Source: CAWEQW01 sp963811365
GTDB taxonomy: Bacteria > Actinomycetota > Actinomycetes > Propionibacteriales > Nocardioidaceae
DNA: 64,000 bases
Direction: 5' to 3'
Assembly: GCA_963811365.1 (NCBI GenBank)
Contig: CAWEQW010000006.1
Coordinates: 310,001-374,000 of the forward strand
Positions 43,511-51,799 of the stretch are shown one piece after another (the first letter of the stretch is position 1; each line of letters opens with the position of its first letter). Under the pieces are notes generated by a model, which made no database searches, had not been told where the DNA came from, and worked only from the letters and a program-made list of their open reading frames with translations. Made by a program: the position numbers and the translations under genes.

Positions 43511-44822
43511 CCCGGCGGCGCGCGGCTCGACGCTCCCGCTCGATCTCGGCGAAGTAGGCGTGGAAGTCGACCTCGATGGTGTGCCGCTTCGAGGCGACGA
43601 AGCGCCGCCGGATGTGCTCGTCGTACTCCTCGACCTGACGCAGCATCGCCTCCCGAGAGGGCAGCGCGCCGGCGCCTTCGACGAGGTCGGCGACCCACTC
43701 GGCCTGCACCTCGGCCAGCGGCATGATCGCGCCCAGCGGCTGGATCAGGCCGAGGAAGTACAGCCCGTCGTGGTCGGGATGCACCACCCGGCGGTAGAGG
43801 TCGACGTGGTTGTCCTCGGCGCGGACCACCGTGTCGTCGAGGAACGGGAAGCTGACCCGGTACCCGGTGCAGTACACGACCGTGTCGACCTCGGCGGCCG
43901 ACCCGTCGACGAAGAACACCTTCGACCCCTCGAAGCGGTCGATCGTCGGCTTCACCGTGATGTCGCCGTGCCCCAGCCGCGAGAGCAGGTCGTCGCTGAC
44001 CGTGGGATGGGCGTGCAGCACCGCGTGGTCCGGCTTCGGCAGGCCGTAGTCGGTCACCCTGCCCTGGGTGAGCCGCAGGGTCAGGGCCATCGTCGCCTGC
44101 TGCACGGCGAGCGGCATCCGGGCGACCACCGAGTCGGTCAGGTGGTCGGTGGGCACCCCGAGGACGAACTTCGGGATCACATGCGCCCCGCGCCGCATCG
44201 CCAGGTAGGTCTGGTCGGCCACCCGCGACGACTCGACCGCGATGTCGCAGGCCGAGTTGCCGATGCCGAGCACCAGCACCCGCTTGTCGGCGAGCACGTC
44301 GGGGGTCTTGTAGTGGTGCGCGTGCAGCTGCTCGCCCGGGAAGGTCTCGGCCCCGGGGAACGCCGGCTCCGGCCAGCGCGGGTCCCAGTGGTGCCCGTTC
44401 GCCACCACGACGTTCCGGTAGCGGTGCGTCGACTCCTCGCCGGTGTCCCGGTCCCGCACGGTCACCGCGTAGCCCTCGTCGAGCGGGACGACGTGCACCA
44501 CCTCGGCGCGGAACCGGATCCGGTCCCGGAAGCCGAAGTGGTCGACGTAGTCGTCGAAGTAGGCGGCGATCTGCCAGTGGCTCGGGTAGTCGGGGTACTC
44601 CTCCGGCATCGGGTAGGTGCGGTACTCCATGAGCTGCCGCGAGGTGTTGATGTGCAGCGAGCGGTACGCCGACGACATGCCGTTGTCGTTGAGGTACCGC
44701 CAGTTGCCGCCGACCTCGCTGCCGGCCTCGAAGCAGTCGAAGGGGATGCCGCGCGCGTGCAGCACCTGCGCCGCCGCGATGCCCGAGGAGCCGGCGCCGA
44801 CCACGCACACCTGCTTGTCCAT
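43446..44822 (-). CDS. Flavin-containing monooxygenase (FMO/Baeyer-Villiger type)
   Basis: The 458-residue protein has the FAD motif GAGSSG (9-14), the FMO fingerprint F161-X-G163-X3-H167-X3-Y171 (FPGEQLHAHHY), and the NADPH motif GIGNSA (186-191). This is the pattern of class-B flavoprotein monooxygenases, which oxygenate nucleophilic heteroatoms or insert oxygen next to ketones; a Baeyer-Villiger role cannot be separated from sequence alone. The ATG at 44822 follows an AGGAGA ribosome site. It is divergent from an acetoacetate-decarboxylase-like gene, with a KstR-like palindrome between them. Confidence 0.9.
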   Translation of the reverse strand: MDKQVCVVGAGSSGIAAAQVLHARGIPFDCFEAGSEVGGNWRYLNDNGMSSAYRSLHINTSRQLMEYRTYPMPEEYPDYPSHWQIAAYFDDYVDHFGFRDRIRFRAEVVHVVPLDEGYAVTVRDRDTGEESTHRYRNVVVANGHHWDPRWPEPAFPGAETFPGEQLHAHHYKTPDVLADKRVLVLGIGNSACDIAVESSRVADQTYLAMRRGAHVIPKFVLGVPTDHLTDSVVARMPLAVQQATMALTLRLTQGRVTDYGLPKPDHAVLHAHPTVSDDLLSRLGHGDITVKPTIDRFEGSKVFFVDGSAAEVDTVVYCTGYRVSFPFLDDTVVRAEDNHVDLYRRVVHPDHDGLYFLGLIQPLGAIMPLAEVQAEWVADLVEGAGALPSREAMLRQVEEYDEHIRRRFVASKRHTIEVDFHAYFAEIERERRAARRRVTGAPVWKQVTQRVWRAVPRS

Positions 44823-44872
44823 GCCAGTCTCCTGTGCTCTCGCCACTGGCCCCCGTCGCGCCTCCAGAGTGC

Positions 44873-44890
44873 CAGAACGTGTTCTAGGGT
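44873..44890. promoter_or_regulatory. KstR-like palindrome and leaderless -10 box
   Basis: CAGAACGTGTTCTA at 44873-44886 agrees with the TNNAACNNGTTNNA consensus of KstR operators at all fixed positions except the first. It overlaps TAGGGT (44885-44890), which lies six bases before the GTG at 44897. A repressor bound here would block this promoter, and it is well placed to affect the divergent monooxygenase as well. Confidence 0.6.
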
Positions 44891-44896
44891 GCGAGC

Positions 44897-45484
44897 GTGC
44901 CGTTCCCGTCACCGCCCTGGAACCTTCGCCCGCAGCTGTGGCTCTCGCTCTTCGCGGTTCGCGACAGTGGCCGGCCGGACCGGCCCGCAGCCCTGTACGG
45001 CGCCGCTTTCGTGGACTACCGGCAGGGCGGAGTGCTGGCCTACCACGAGCTGCTCGTCGCCCGCCCGGTCCGCCGCGGCTCGGCACTGCGGATCCGGATC
45101 ACCGACATCTGGGTGGACTCGGTGGCCTCCCGCGACGGCGGCCGGACGCTGTGGGCGATCCCGAAGGAGCTGGCCGACCTCACCTTGACCTCCACCGGCG
45201 CAACAGGCTCACGTCCGGAGCAGTCGACCTGGCGCGCCGCGGGCATCGCCTCGGCAACCTTCGCCGCGCCGCCGGCGGGTCCACGGCTGCCGTTCCTGGC
45301 CACGGCCTCGCAGGTGCGCGGCGACGGGTCGGCCGTCGACACCCGGATGTCGGGCTCGGCGCGGCCGACGCCCTGCCGGGCGAGCTGGGACTTCGACGCG
45401 ACCGGGCCCCTGGCCTGGCTGCACGACCGGTCACCGGTGGCCTCGTTCCGGCTGCGGGACGCCCGGCTGACGTTCGGCGGCTGA
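44897..45484 (+). CDS. Acetoacetate decarboxylase family protein
   Basis: The 195-residue protein resembles the acetoacetate-decarboxylase-like fold: DYRQGGVLAYHELLVARPVRR and DIWVDSVASRDGGRTLWAIPKELADL. The IPKELA segment corresponds to the ADC region that carries the Schiff-base lysine, so a catalytic lysine may be present, but the ADC E-K-K pairing is not clear. Some relatives are aldolase-dehydratases in secondary metabolism. The GTG start lies six bases after TAGGGT with no ribosome site. No co-transcribed neighbour follows. Confidence 0.72.
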   Translation: MPFPSPPWNLRPQLWLSLFAVRDSGRPDRPAALYGAAFVDYRQGGVLAYHELLVARPVRRGSALRIRITDIWVDSVASRDGGRTLWAIPKELADLTLTSTGATGSRPEQSTWRAAGIASATFAAPPAGPRLPFLATASQVRGDGSAVDTRMSGSARPTPCRASWDFDATGPLAWLHDRSPVASFRLRDARLTFGG

Positions 45485-45568
45485 CTGCCACCGCCATTCC
45501 GACCGGCACTCGACCGAACACCGGGCCGGCTCACGCGGGGCCCGCCTCACCTCGCGCCGCGAGTGCCG

Positions 45569-45584
45569 GTCCGAGTGGTCGGAC
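45569..45584. terminator. Small hairpin between convergent genes
   Basis: GTCCGA and TCGGAC pair around a 4-base loop in the 157-base gap between two convergent genes. Weak: short stem, no T-tract. Confidence 0.35.
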
Positions 45585-45641
45585 CCGCCGGCTGACAGGG
45601 TGGTTCCGGGCATGGGTGCGCTCGTGTCGTGGCTCGGTCGG

Positions 45642-46307
45642 TCATCGGTAGGTGATCAGCTCCCGCTGCGCGGTCTCGAGGTGGCCGTGCTCGTTGAAGG
45701 AGACGACGGTCGCGCCGCGCCGTCCGAGGACCACCTTGGTCACCGACGCGTTGACCGTCACCGGGTTGAGCTGGGCCCACACCGCGGCGCCGCCACCCAG
45801 CAGCGTCGCGGTCACCCACGACACCGGCCCGCCCGAGGTGACCACGACGGCCGTGCGCGAGGGGCCCAGCCCGGCGACGGTACGGCGCAGCGCGGAGTCC
45901 ACGCGGGCGCCGAAGTCGGTGAAGCTCTCGTCGTACTCGTCGGCGTGCGCGCCCGCGGTCCAGCGGCGGGTGGCCGCCTCGAACCACTGCTGGAACTGCG
46001 CGCGGGTCGGCTCCTCGCCCTCCCCGACCGCCGGAGGGTGCAGGTCGAGCATCTGCCGGTGGTCGAACTCGTCCCAGCCGCGGTCCTCGGAGACCCTGAG
46101 CGCCCAGCCCGCGCCGTCGAGCAGCGCCGCGGCGCTCTCCCGGTGCCGGCGCATCCCGCCGCGGACCACCACGTCCGGCCGGACGCCCCGGTCCGCCCAC
46201 GCACGGCCGAGCAGCCGGCACTGCTGCTCACCGGTCGGCGACAGCCGGTCGTAGTCGGCGGCGCCCCAGGACGCCTGGCCGTGCCGGACCAGCAGCACGA
46301 CGCTCAT
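45642..46307 (-). CDS. Histidine phosphatase family protein
   Basis: The 221-residue protein has the RHG catalytic motif in LLVRHGQASWGAADYDRLSPTG, the second arginine in GGMRRHRESAA, and the C-terminal catalytic histidine replaced in position by the VVVTSGGPVSWV strand (usually SHG). The missing late histidine is notable and may weaken activity. The gene is seven bases downstream of the APH-type kinase gene and in the same direction, so it probably belongs to that unit. A phosphatase beside a kinase of hydroxyacyl-CoA is a sensible pair, but this is inference. Confidence 0.83.
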   Translation of the reverse strand: MSVVLLVRHGQASWGAADYDRLSPTGEQQCRLLGRAWADRGVRPDVVVRGGMRRHRESAAALLDGAGWALRVSEDRGWDEFDHRQMLDLHPPAVGEGEEPTRAQFQQWFEAATRRWTAGAHADEYDESFTDFGARVDSALRRTVAGLGPSRTAVVVTSGGPVSWVTATLLGGGAAVWAQLNPVTVNASVTKVVLGRRGATVVSFNEHGHLETAQRELITYR

Positions 46308-46314
46308 GCCGGGC

Positions 46315-47379
46315 TCACCCGAGCCCGGCCAGCCGGACGCAGCGCGCCTCGAGGTAGTCGACCATCGGCCGGAACCTGGCGTAGGCCTCGTTGGTCGTCT
46401 GGCCGTGGTGGAAGCGGTAGTAGATCTGCTGGGCGATCACGGCCAGCCGGAAGAGGCCGAAGACCTCGTAGAACGTCCACTGCTCGGGCGTCACGGTGCG
46501 CCCGGTGCGCGCGCCGTACGCCGCGACCATCTCCGCCCGGGTGAGCATCCCCGGCAGGTGCGTCGGCTGGAGGCGCCCCGCCACGAACGGCTCGTCGTCG
46601 TCGGCCTGCACCCAGTACGCCATCGCGCCGGCGAGGTCCATCAGCGGGTCCCCGAGCGTGGCCATCTCCCAGTCGAGCACGCCGACGATCCGCGGCGGGC
46701 GGCCCGGCGCGAGCACCACGTTGTCGAGCCGGAAGTCGTTGTGGATCACGCAGGTGCCGGCGTCGGGCGGCTGGTGCTCGTCGAGCCAGGTCATCACGGC
46801 CTCGAGGTCGCCGACGTCCTCGGTGCGGGCCCGGCGGAACCGCTCGGACCATCCGGCGACCTGGCGCGCCACGTAGCCGCTGCCCCTGCCCAGCTCCTCG
46901 AGGCCGGCGCGTGCGGGGTCCACGGCGTGCAGCTCGACGAGCACGTCGACGAGCTGTTCGCACAGCGCGGTGGCCTCCTCGGGCCCGAGCGCCATGCCGG
47001 GGGGGAGGTCGCGGCGCAGGATCGGGCCGGGAAGGCGCTCCATGACGTAGAACTCCGAGCCGAGCACGTCCGGGTCGTCGCAGAACGCCACCATCGGCGC
47101 GACGTACGGGAAGACCGGCGCGAGCCGCGACTGGATCGTGAACTCGCGGCGCATGTCGTGCGCGCTGCGCGCCTTCGCACCGCTCGGCGGCCGGCGCAGG
47201 ATCAGGTCCTGACCGGGGTACCGCAGCAGGTAGGTCAGGTTCGATGCGCCACCGGGGAACTGGCGCAGCTCCGGCACCTCGTCCAGCCCGGGACGGCCGG
47301 CGTGCGCGCGCAGCCACCGGGCCACCGCCTCGACGTCGAAGGCGTCCTCGGCACGGACCTCGGTCGTCCCCTCGGTCAT
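46315..47379 (-). CDS. APH-type phosphotransferase (ACAD10/11-kinase, LvaA-like)
   Basis: The 354-residue kinase-fold protein has QFPGGASNLTYLLRY in the N-lobe, the ATP lysine region LILRRPPSG, the catalytic loop VIHNDFRLDNVVL (Brenner-type H-X-D-X4-N), and the metal aspartate in GVLDWEMATLGDPLMDLA. This subfamily includes the kinase domain of ACAD10/11 and bacterial LvaA, which phosphorylate the hydroxyl of 4-hydroxyacyl-CoA. The ATG overlaps the SDR stop (ATGA). Next to an acyl-CoA dehydrogenase and an SDR, the 4-hydroxyacyl role is the best guess. Confidence 0.85.
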   Translation of the reverse strand: MTEGTTEVRAEDAFDVEAVARWLRAHAGRPGLDEVPELRQFPGGASNLTYLLRYPGQDLILRRPPSGAKARSAHDMRREFTIQSRLAPVFPYVAPMVAFCDDPDVLGSEFYVMERLPGPILRRDLPPGMALGPEEATALCEQLVDVLVELHAVDPARAGLEELGRGSGYVARQVAGWSERFRRARTEDVGDLEAVMTWLDEHQPPDAGTCVIHNDFRLDNVVLAPGRPPRIVGVLDWEMATLGDPLMDLAGAMAYWVQADDDEPFVAGRLQPTHLPGMLTRAEMVAAYGARTGRTVTPEQWTFYEVFGLFRLAVIAQQIYYRFHHGQTTNEAYARFRPMVDYLEARCVRLAGLG

Positions 47380-48176
47380 GCGCTCCCCTCCTGGCGTGCC
47401 CGGGCCCGCTCGGCCGTGCGGCGCATCTGCGTGGCGTAGCCTTCCCGGTCCGAGCACTTCAGCGCGTACGCCGCGCGCGCTGGCTCGTCGGGCAGCACGA
47501 CCTCCTCACCGCGGTCGAGCGCGTCGAGCACGGCCGCGGCGATGTCGTCGGCGGACAGCGGCGACTCCTCGACGAGGCGCGACATCGTTGCCGCGATGTC
47601 GGTGTCGCCGCCGCACATCGAGCTCAGCAGGTTCGTCCGGAAGTACGACGGGCAGACGACCGTGCAGCCCACTCCCCAGGGCGCCAGCTCGTGGGCGAGC
47701 GTCTCGCTGAACGCCACGACGGCAGCCTTCACCGCGTTGTACGAGCCCATGCCGGGTGGGTGCACGAGGCCGGCGAGCGAGGCCACGTTGACGATCCGGC
47801 CGGCGCCCTGACGCTTCAGACCGGGCACGAACGTCCGGCTCCCCCGGACCACGCCGAAGAGGTTGATGTCGGTGATCGCCTCCCACTCCTCGAGCGTGCA
47901 GAGCTCGACGCGACCGCCGCCCGCGACACCGGCGTTGTTGACCAGCACGTCGAGCCCGCCCCACGACGTCTCGACCTGGTCCCGGGCCGCCTGCCAGTCG
48001 TCCTCGCTGCGCACGTCGAGGCGCCGGTAGCCGACCTCCGGCAGCCCGGCAAGCGACGTGGGCCGGTCGGCGGCCAGGTCGGTGGCGAGCACCCGGTCGC
48101 CGCGGGCGGCGAACCGGGTGACCAGCGCGAGGCCGAGCCCCGAGGCGGCGCCCGTCACCAGGACCCGTGCGGTCAC
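47376..48176 (-). CDS. Short-chain dehydrogenase/reductase
   Basis: The 266-residue SDR has the NAD(P) motif VTGAASGLGLALV (TGXXXGXG), the NNAG motif in LDVLVNNAGVAGGG, a serine in NVASLAGLVHPPG and the YXXXK motif in SYNAVKAAV. It oxidises or reduces an alcohol; in the levulinate-type route the equivalent SDR (LvaD) oxidises 3-hydroxyacyl-CoA, a likely role here. The GTG start overlaps the acyl-CoA dehydrogenase stop (GTGA at 48173-48176). The last 60 residues are extended and arginine-rich. Confidence 0.9.
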   Translation of the reverse strand: MTARVLVTGAASGLGLALVTRFAARGDRVLATDLAADRPTSLAGLPEVGYRRLDVRSEDDWQAARDQVETSWGGLDVLVNNAGVAGGGRVELCTLEEWEAITDINLFGVVRGSRTFVPGLKRQGAGRIVNVASLAGLVHPPGMGSYNAVKAAVVAFSETLAHELAPWGVGCTVVCPSYFRTNLLSSMCGGDTDIAATMSRLVEESPLSADDIAAAVLDALDRGEEVVLPDEPARAAYALKCSDREGYATQMRRTAERARARQEGSA

Positions 48177-49423
48177 CGGTACTTGGCCAGCTCGACGCGG
48201 GCGACCACGCCCCGGTGCACCTCGTCCGGGCCGTCGGCCAGCCGCAGCGACCGGGCGCTGGTCCAGGCCGCGGCGAGCGGAAGGTCGTCGGCGATCCCCG
48301 CGCCGCCGTGCATCTGGATCGCCAGGTCGACCACCGACTGGGCCATCTGGGGGACCGCCACCTTGATCTGGCTGACCTCGGACAGCGCCGCGGCCGGGCC
48401 TCCGGTGTCCAGCAGCCAGGCGGTCCGCTGCACCAGCAGCCGCGCCTGGTCGATCGCCATCCGGGCGTCGGCGATCCGCTCGCGGTTGCCGCCGAGGTTC
48501 ACCAGCGGCTTGCCGAACGCGGTGCGCTCGAGGCCTCGGCGGCAGGCCCGCTCCAGGGCCATCTCGGCCAGCCCGATGAGCCGCATGCAGTGGTGCACCC
48601 GGCCGGGACCGAGCCGGCCCTGCGCGATCTCGAACGCCCGGCCGGGCCCGGCGATGATGTTGCCGGTCGGCACCCGGACGTCGGTGAACGACACCTCGCC
48701 GTGCCCGAACGGCTCGTCGTACATCCCCATCGCGGTCAGCATCCGCTCCACCGTCACGCCCGGGGCGTCCCGCGGGACCAGCACCATGGAGTGCCGCGAG
48801 TGCCGGTCCGCGCCGGGGTCGGTCAGTCCCATGAACACGTAGATCGAGCAGTCCGGGTGGCCGGCGCCGGTCGACCACCACTTCCGCCCGTTCACGACGA
48901 CCTCGTCCCCGTCGACGACCGCGGTCGCCTCCATGTTCGTCGCGTCGGAGGAGGCGACGCCGGGCTCGGTCATCGCGAACGCGCTGCGGATCCGGCCGTC
49001 GAGCAGGGGCTCGAGCCACTCCCTGCGCTGAGCCTCGTCGCCGTAGCGCAGCAGCACCTCCATGTTGCCGGTGTCCGGGGCGTTGCAGTTGAAGACGTGC
49101 GGCGCGATGGCGGACCGGCCGGTGAGCTCGGCGATCGGCGCGTAGTCGACGTTGCTGAGACCGGTGCCGCCTGCGGTGCCGAACCGGGCGGCGTACTCAC
49201 CGGCATGTGCGGCGGGCAGGAAGAGGTTCCACAGCCCCTTCGCCCGAGCCTTGGCCTGGAGCTCGGCGAGGACCGGCAGCGGCGTCCACGGGTCGCCCGC
49301 GCCCTCCCGCAGCGCCGCGAGGTCGCGGTGGTACTGCGGCTCGACCGGCTCGACCTCCTCGGCCAGGAAGGTCCGGACCTGCTCGGTGAGCTCGGCGGCG
49401 CGCGGCGAGGGTGAGAACTCCAT
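48173..49423 (-). CDS. Acyl-CoA dehydrogenase (ACAD11-like)
   Basis: The 416-residue protein has FAMTEPGVASSDATNMEATA (FAD-binding, about 150-169), VNGRKWWSTGAGHPDC and IQMHGGAGIADDLPLAAAW. The WWSTGAG and PGVASSDATN strings are typical of the ACAD10/11-like branch, which works on phosphorylated 4-hydroxyacyl-CoA. It is the first gene of the unit running to 45642 and is expressed from a probable leaderless promoter (TAGGGT, six bases, ATG) beside a TetR operator. Confidence 0.9.
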   Translation of the reverse strand: MEFSPSPRAAELTEQVRTFLAEEVEPVEPQYHRDLAALREGAGDPWTPLPVLAELQAKARAKGLWNLFLPAAHAGEYAARFGTAGGTGLSNVDYAPIAELTGRSAIAPHVFNCNAPDTGNMEVLLRYGDEAQRREWLEPLLDGRIRSAFAMTEPGVASSDATNMEATAVVDGDEVVVNGRKWWSTGAGHPDCSIYVFMGLTDPGADRHSRHSMVLVPRDAPGVTVERMLTAMGMYDEPFGHGEVSFTDVRVPTGNIIAGPGRAFEIAQGRLGPGRVHHCMRLIGLAEMALERACRRGLERTAFGKPLVNLGGNRERIADARMAIDQARLLVQRTAWLLDTGGPAAALSEVSQIKVAVPQMAQSVVDLAIQMHGGAGIADDLPLAAAWTSARSLRLADGPDEVHRGVVARVELAKYR

Positions 49424-49429
49424 GCCTTG

Positions 49430-49459
49430 ACCCTAGAGCGTTGTTGAGCAATGCTCAAC
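49430..49459. promoter_or_regulatory. Promoter and TetR operator palindrome between divergent genes
   Basis: GTTGAGCA-A-TGCTCAAC at 49443-49459 is a perfect inverted repeat with 8-base arms and one central base. TAGGGT on the minus strand (49430-49435) lies six bases before the dehydrogenase ATG at 49423. The palindrome is between this promoter and the TetR gene starting at 49463, so the TetR protein probably represses both directions. Confidence 0.72.
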
Positions 49460-49462
49460 GGA

Positions 49463-50137
49463 ATGCGCGACCGATCGGAGAGGCCCGGGCCGGTCACCGG
49501 GCGTCGGTCCCGGCTGAGTGCCGACGACCGCCGCCGGCAGCTGGTCTCCATCGGCCTCGCCAAGCTCGTCGACACCCCGATCTGCGACCTCTCGGTCGAC
49601 GAGGTGGCCGCCGAGGCCGGCATCTCCCGAGGGCTGCTGTTCCACTACTTCGCGACCAAGCGGGCGTTCTACGTGGCCTGCGTCGAGGCCGCCGGGCGCC
49701 GGATGCTGCGCACCACCGCGCCGGACACCACGCTTGCCCCCCACGAGCAGACCGCCGCCATGGTCCGGCGGTACGTCGAGCAGGTGGCCCGACGCCGCGC
49801 CTTCTACCTGTCGCTGCTGCACGGCACCGGCGGCGGCGATGCCGACGTGGTCGCGGTCTACGACGGCATCCGGGCCGCCTTCACGGCCCGGGTCACCGAC
49901 GCGCTCGCGCTGCCCGGGTCGGCTGACCGGGTCGTGCACGCCTGGTGGGCCTACGTCGAGGACCACGCCCTGGCCTGGTCCGCCGCGCCCGTCCAGGACC
50001 GGGTGCCCGACCTCGACGCGCTGGTGGCGCACTGCGTCGGCGCGCTCCCCCTCCTGCTGGGCCTCGGCTGGACCGCCGACGGTGGGAGGGAGGGCGGGTC
50101 CGGCACGGGCGCCGTCGGTCACCGCGTTTCCGGGTGA
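49463..50137 (+). CDS. TetR/AcrR-family regulator
   Basis: About 224 residues with an N-terminal helix-turn-helix (VDEVAAEAGISRGLLFHYFATKR at about residues 49-71) and a helical ligand domain. An ATG at 49451 would lie inside the operator palindrome, so the second in-frame ATG at 49463 is preferred. It is divergent from the acyl-CoA dehydrogenase/SDR/kinase unit and is the likely repressor of that unit and of itself. The ligand is probably an acyl-CoA of the pathway. Length is typical of the family. Confidence 0.86.
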   Translation: MRDRSERPGPVTGRRSRLSADDRRRQLVSIGLAKLVDTPICDLSVDEVAAEAGISRGLLFHYFATKRAFYVACVEAAGRRMLRTTAPDTTLAPHEQTAAMVRRYVEQVARRRAFYLSLLHGTGGGDADVVAVYDGIRAAFTARVTDALALPGSADRVVHAWWAYVEDHALAWSAAPVQDRVPDLDALVAHCVGALPLLLGLGWTADGGREGGSGTGAVGHRVSG

Positions 50138-50176
50138 TGGCCCCGGGTACGACCGACGCGACGAGAGGAGCACCGG

Positions 50177-51772
50177 ATGGCACCGACCGATGCCGTGGTG
50201 ATCGGCAGCGGTCCCAACGGCCTGGTCGCCGCGAACCTGCTGGCCGACGCCGGCTGGGACGTGGTGCTCCTGGAGAGCCAGCCGACCCCGGGGGGCGCCG
50301 TGCGCAGTGACTCCTCGGTGCACCCGGGGTTCGTCCACGACACCTACAGCGCGTTCTACCCGCTGGCGATGGCCTCGCCGACGATCGGGCGGATGCGGCT
50401 CGAGAGCCACGGCCTGCGCTGGGTGCACGCGCCCGCGGTCGCCGGCTCGCCGTACGCCGACGGGCACTGGGCGCTGCTGCACCGCGACCGGTACGACACC
50501 GCGGCCGAGCTCGACGCGCTGCACCCCGGCGACGGCGACGCCTACCTCGACCTGGTCCGCGCCTGGGACCGGCTCGGCTCCCGGGTGCTCGGCGCGATGC
50601 TGACGCCGTTCCCACCGGTCCGCAACGGCGCCGGGGTGCTCGCCCGTCTGCCTCGCGCCGGCGGACTGTCGTTCCTCCGCACCGTGCTCTCGCCCCTGCG
50701 CGCCATGGTCGACGAGCGGTTCAGCGGGCCCGAGGCGAAGATGCTGTTCGCCGGCAACGCGGCGCACGCCGACATCGCGATGGACTCGCCGGGCTCCGGC
50801 CTGATGGGGCTGATCCTGGTGATGCTCGGGCAGACCTACGGGTTCCCGGTGCCCGAGGGCGGAGCCGGGATGCTCTCCTCGGCGCTGAGCCGGCGGTTCA
50901 CCGCCCTCGGCGGCGAGCTCCGCACCAGCAGCCGGGTCACCGAGGTGCTGGTCCGCGACGGCCGGGCGTACGGCGTGCGCACCGAGGGCGGCGACGTCGT
51001 CGAGGCGCGGCGTGCAGTGCTCGCCGACGTGCCCGCTCCCGCGCTGTACGGCGGGCTGGTCTCCTGGTCCGAGCTGCCGGCACGGGTGCAAACGAAGATG
51101 CGGTGCTTCGAGTGGGACCCCGGCACGGTCAAGGTCGACTGGGCACTGGACGGGCAGGTGCCGTGGCAGGGCGCCCCGTCCCGGCTGCCCGGCACCGTGC
51201 ACCTCGCCGAGACCGTCGCGGAGGTGGCGCAGGGTCAGCTCGAGCTCGCCAACGGGGCGGTTCCCGGCCGGCCGTTCCTGCTCATGGGGCAGATGGCCGC
51301 CGCGGACCCGACCCGCGCTCCTTCCGGCGCCGAGGCCCTGTGGGCCTACACCCACGTCCCGCAGCGCACCCGCGCGGACGCCGGCGACGGCTCGATCACG
51401 GGAGCGTGGGACCACGACGACGCGGAGCGGATGGCCGACCGGATGCAGCAGCGGATCGAGGACTACGCGCCCGGCTTCTCCGCACGGGTGCTCGCGCGCC
51501 GGGTCCTGGGGCCCCGGGACATGCAGGCCGGTGACGAGAACCTGGTCAACGGCGCGCTCAACGGCGGCACCGCCAGCCTCCAGCAGCAGCTCGTGTTCCG
51601 ACCGGTCCCGGGTCTCGGGCGCGCCGAGACGCCGGTCGCGGGGCTGTACCTCGCCTCCGCATCGGCCCATCCGGGCGGCGGGGTGCACGGCGCCTGCGGG
51701 TCCAACGCCGCGCGGGCCGCGCTCGCGCACGCCCGGGCCCGGGCGCTGCTCTCGGTCCGGCGCCGGGCATGA
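50177..51772 (+). CDS. NAD(P)/FAD-dependent oxidoreductase, phytoene-desaturase/PYROXD2-like
   Basis: The 531-residue flavoprotein begins with the FAD motif VVIGSGPNGLVAANLLADAG and the GG doublet motif TPGGAVRSD, followed by a desaturase-like central domain and a C-terminal FAD-binding tail with HPGGGVHGACGSNAARA. This is the phytoene-dehydrogenase-related branch (COG1233), which includes carotenoid desaturases and uncharacterised PYROXD2-like proteins. With no carotenoid genes nearby, the substrate is unknown. The start has AGAGGAG upstream. An SRPBCC protein follows 27 bases later in the same direction. Confidence 0.88.
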   Translation: MAPTDAVVIGSGPNGLVAANLLADAGWDVVLLESQPTPGGAVRSDSSVHPGFVHDTYSAFYPLAMASPTIGRMRLESHGLRWVHAPAVAGSPYADGHWALLHRDRYDTAAELDALHPGDGDAYLDLVRAWDRLGSRVLGAMLTPFPPVRNGAGVLARLPRAGGLSFLRTVLSPLRAMVDERFSGPEAKMLFAGNAAHADIAMDSPGSGLMGLILVMLGQTYGFPVPEGGAGMLSSALSRRFTALGGELRTSSRVTEVLVRDGRAYGVRTEGGDVVEARRAVLADVPAPALYGGLVSWSELPARVQTKMRCFEWDPGTVKVDWALDGQVPWQGAPSRLPGTVHLAETVAEVAQGQLELANGAVPGRPFLLMGQMAAADPTRAPSGAEALWAYTHVPQRTRADAGDGSITGAWDHDDAERMADRMQQRIEDYAPGFSARVLARRVLGPRDMQAGDENLVNGALNGGTASLQQQLVFRPVPGLGRAETPVAGLYLASASAHPGGGVHGACGSNAARAALAHARARALLSVRRRA

Positions 51773-51799
51773 CGCCGTGACCACGGGGTACCCGACGCC

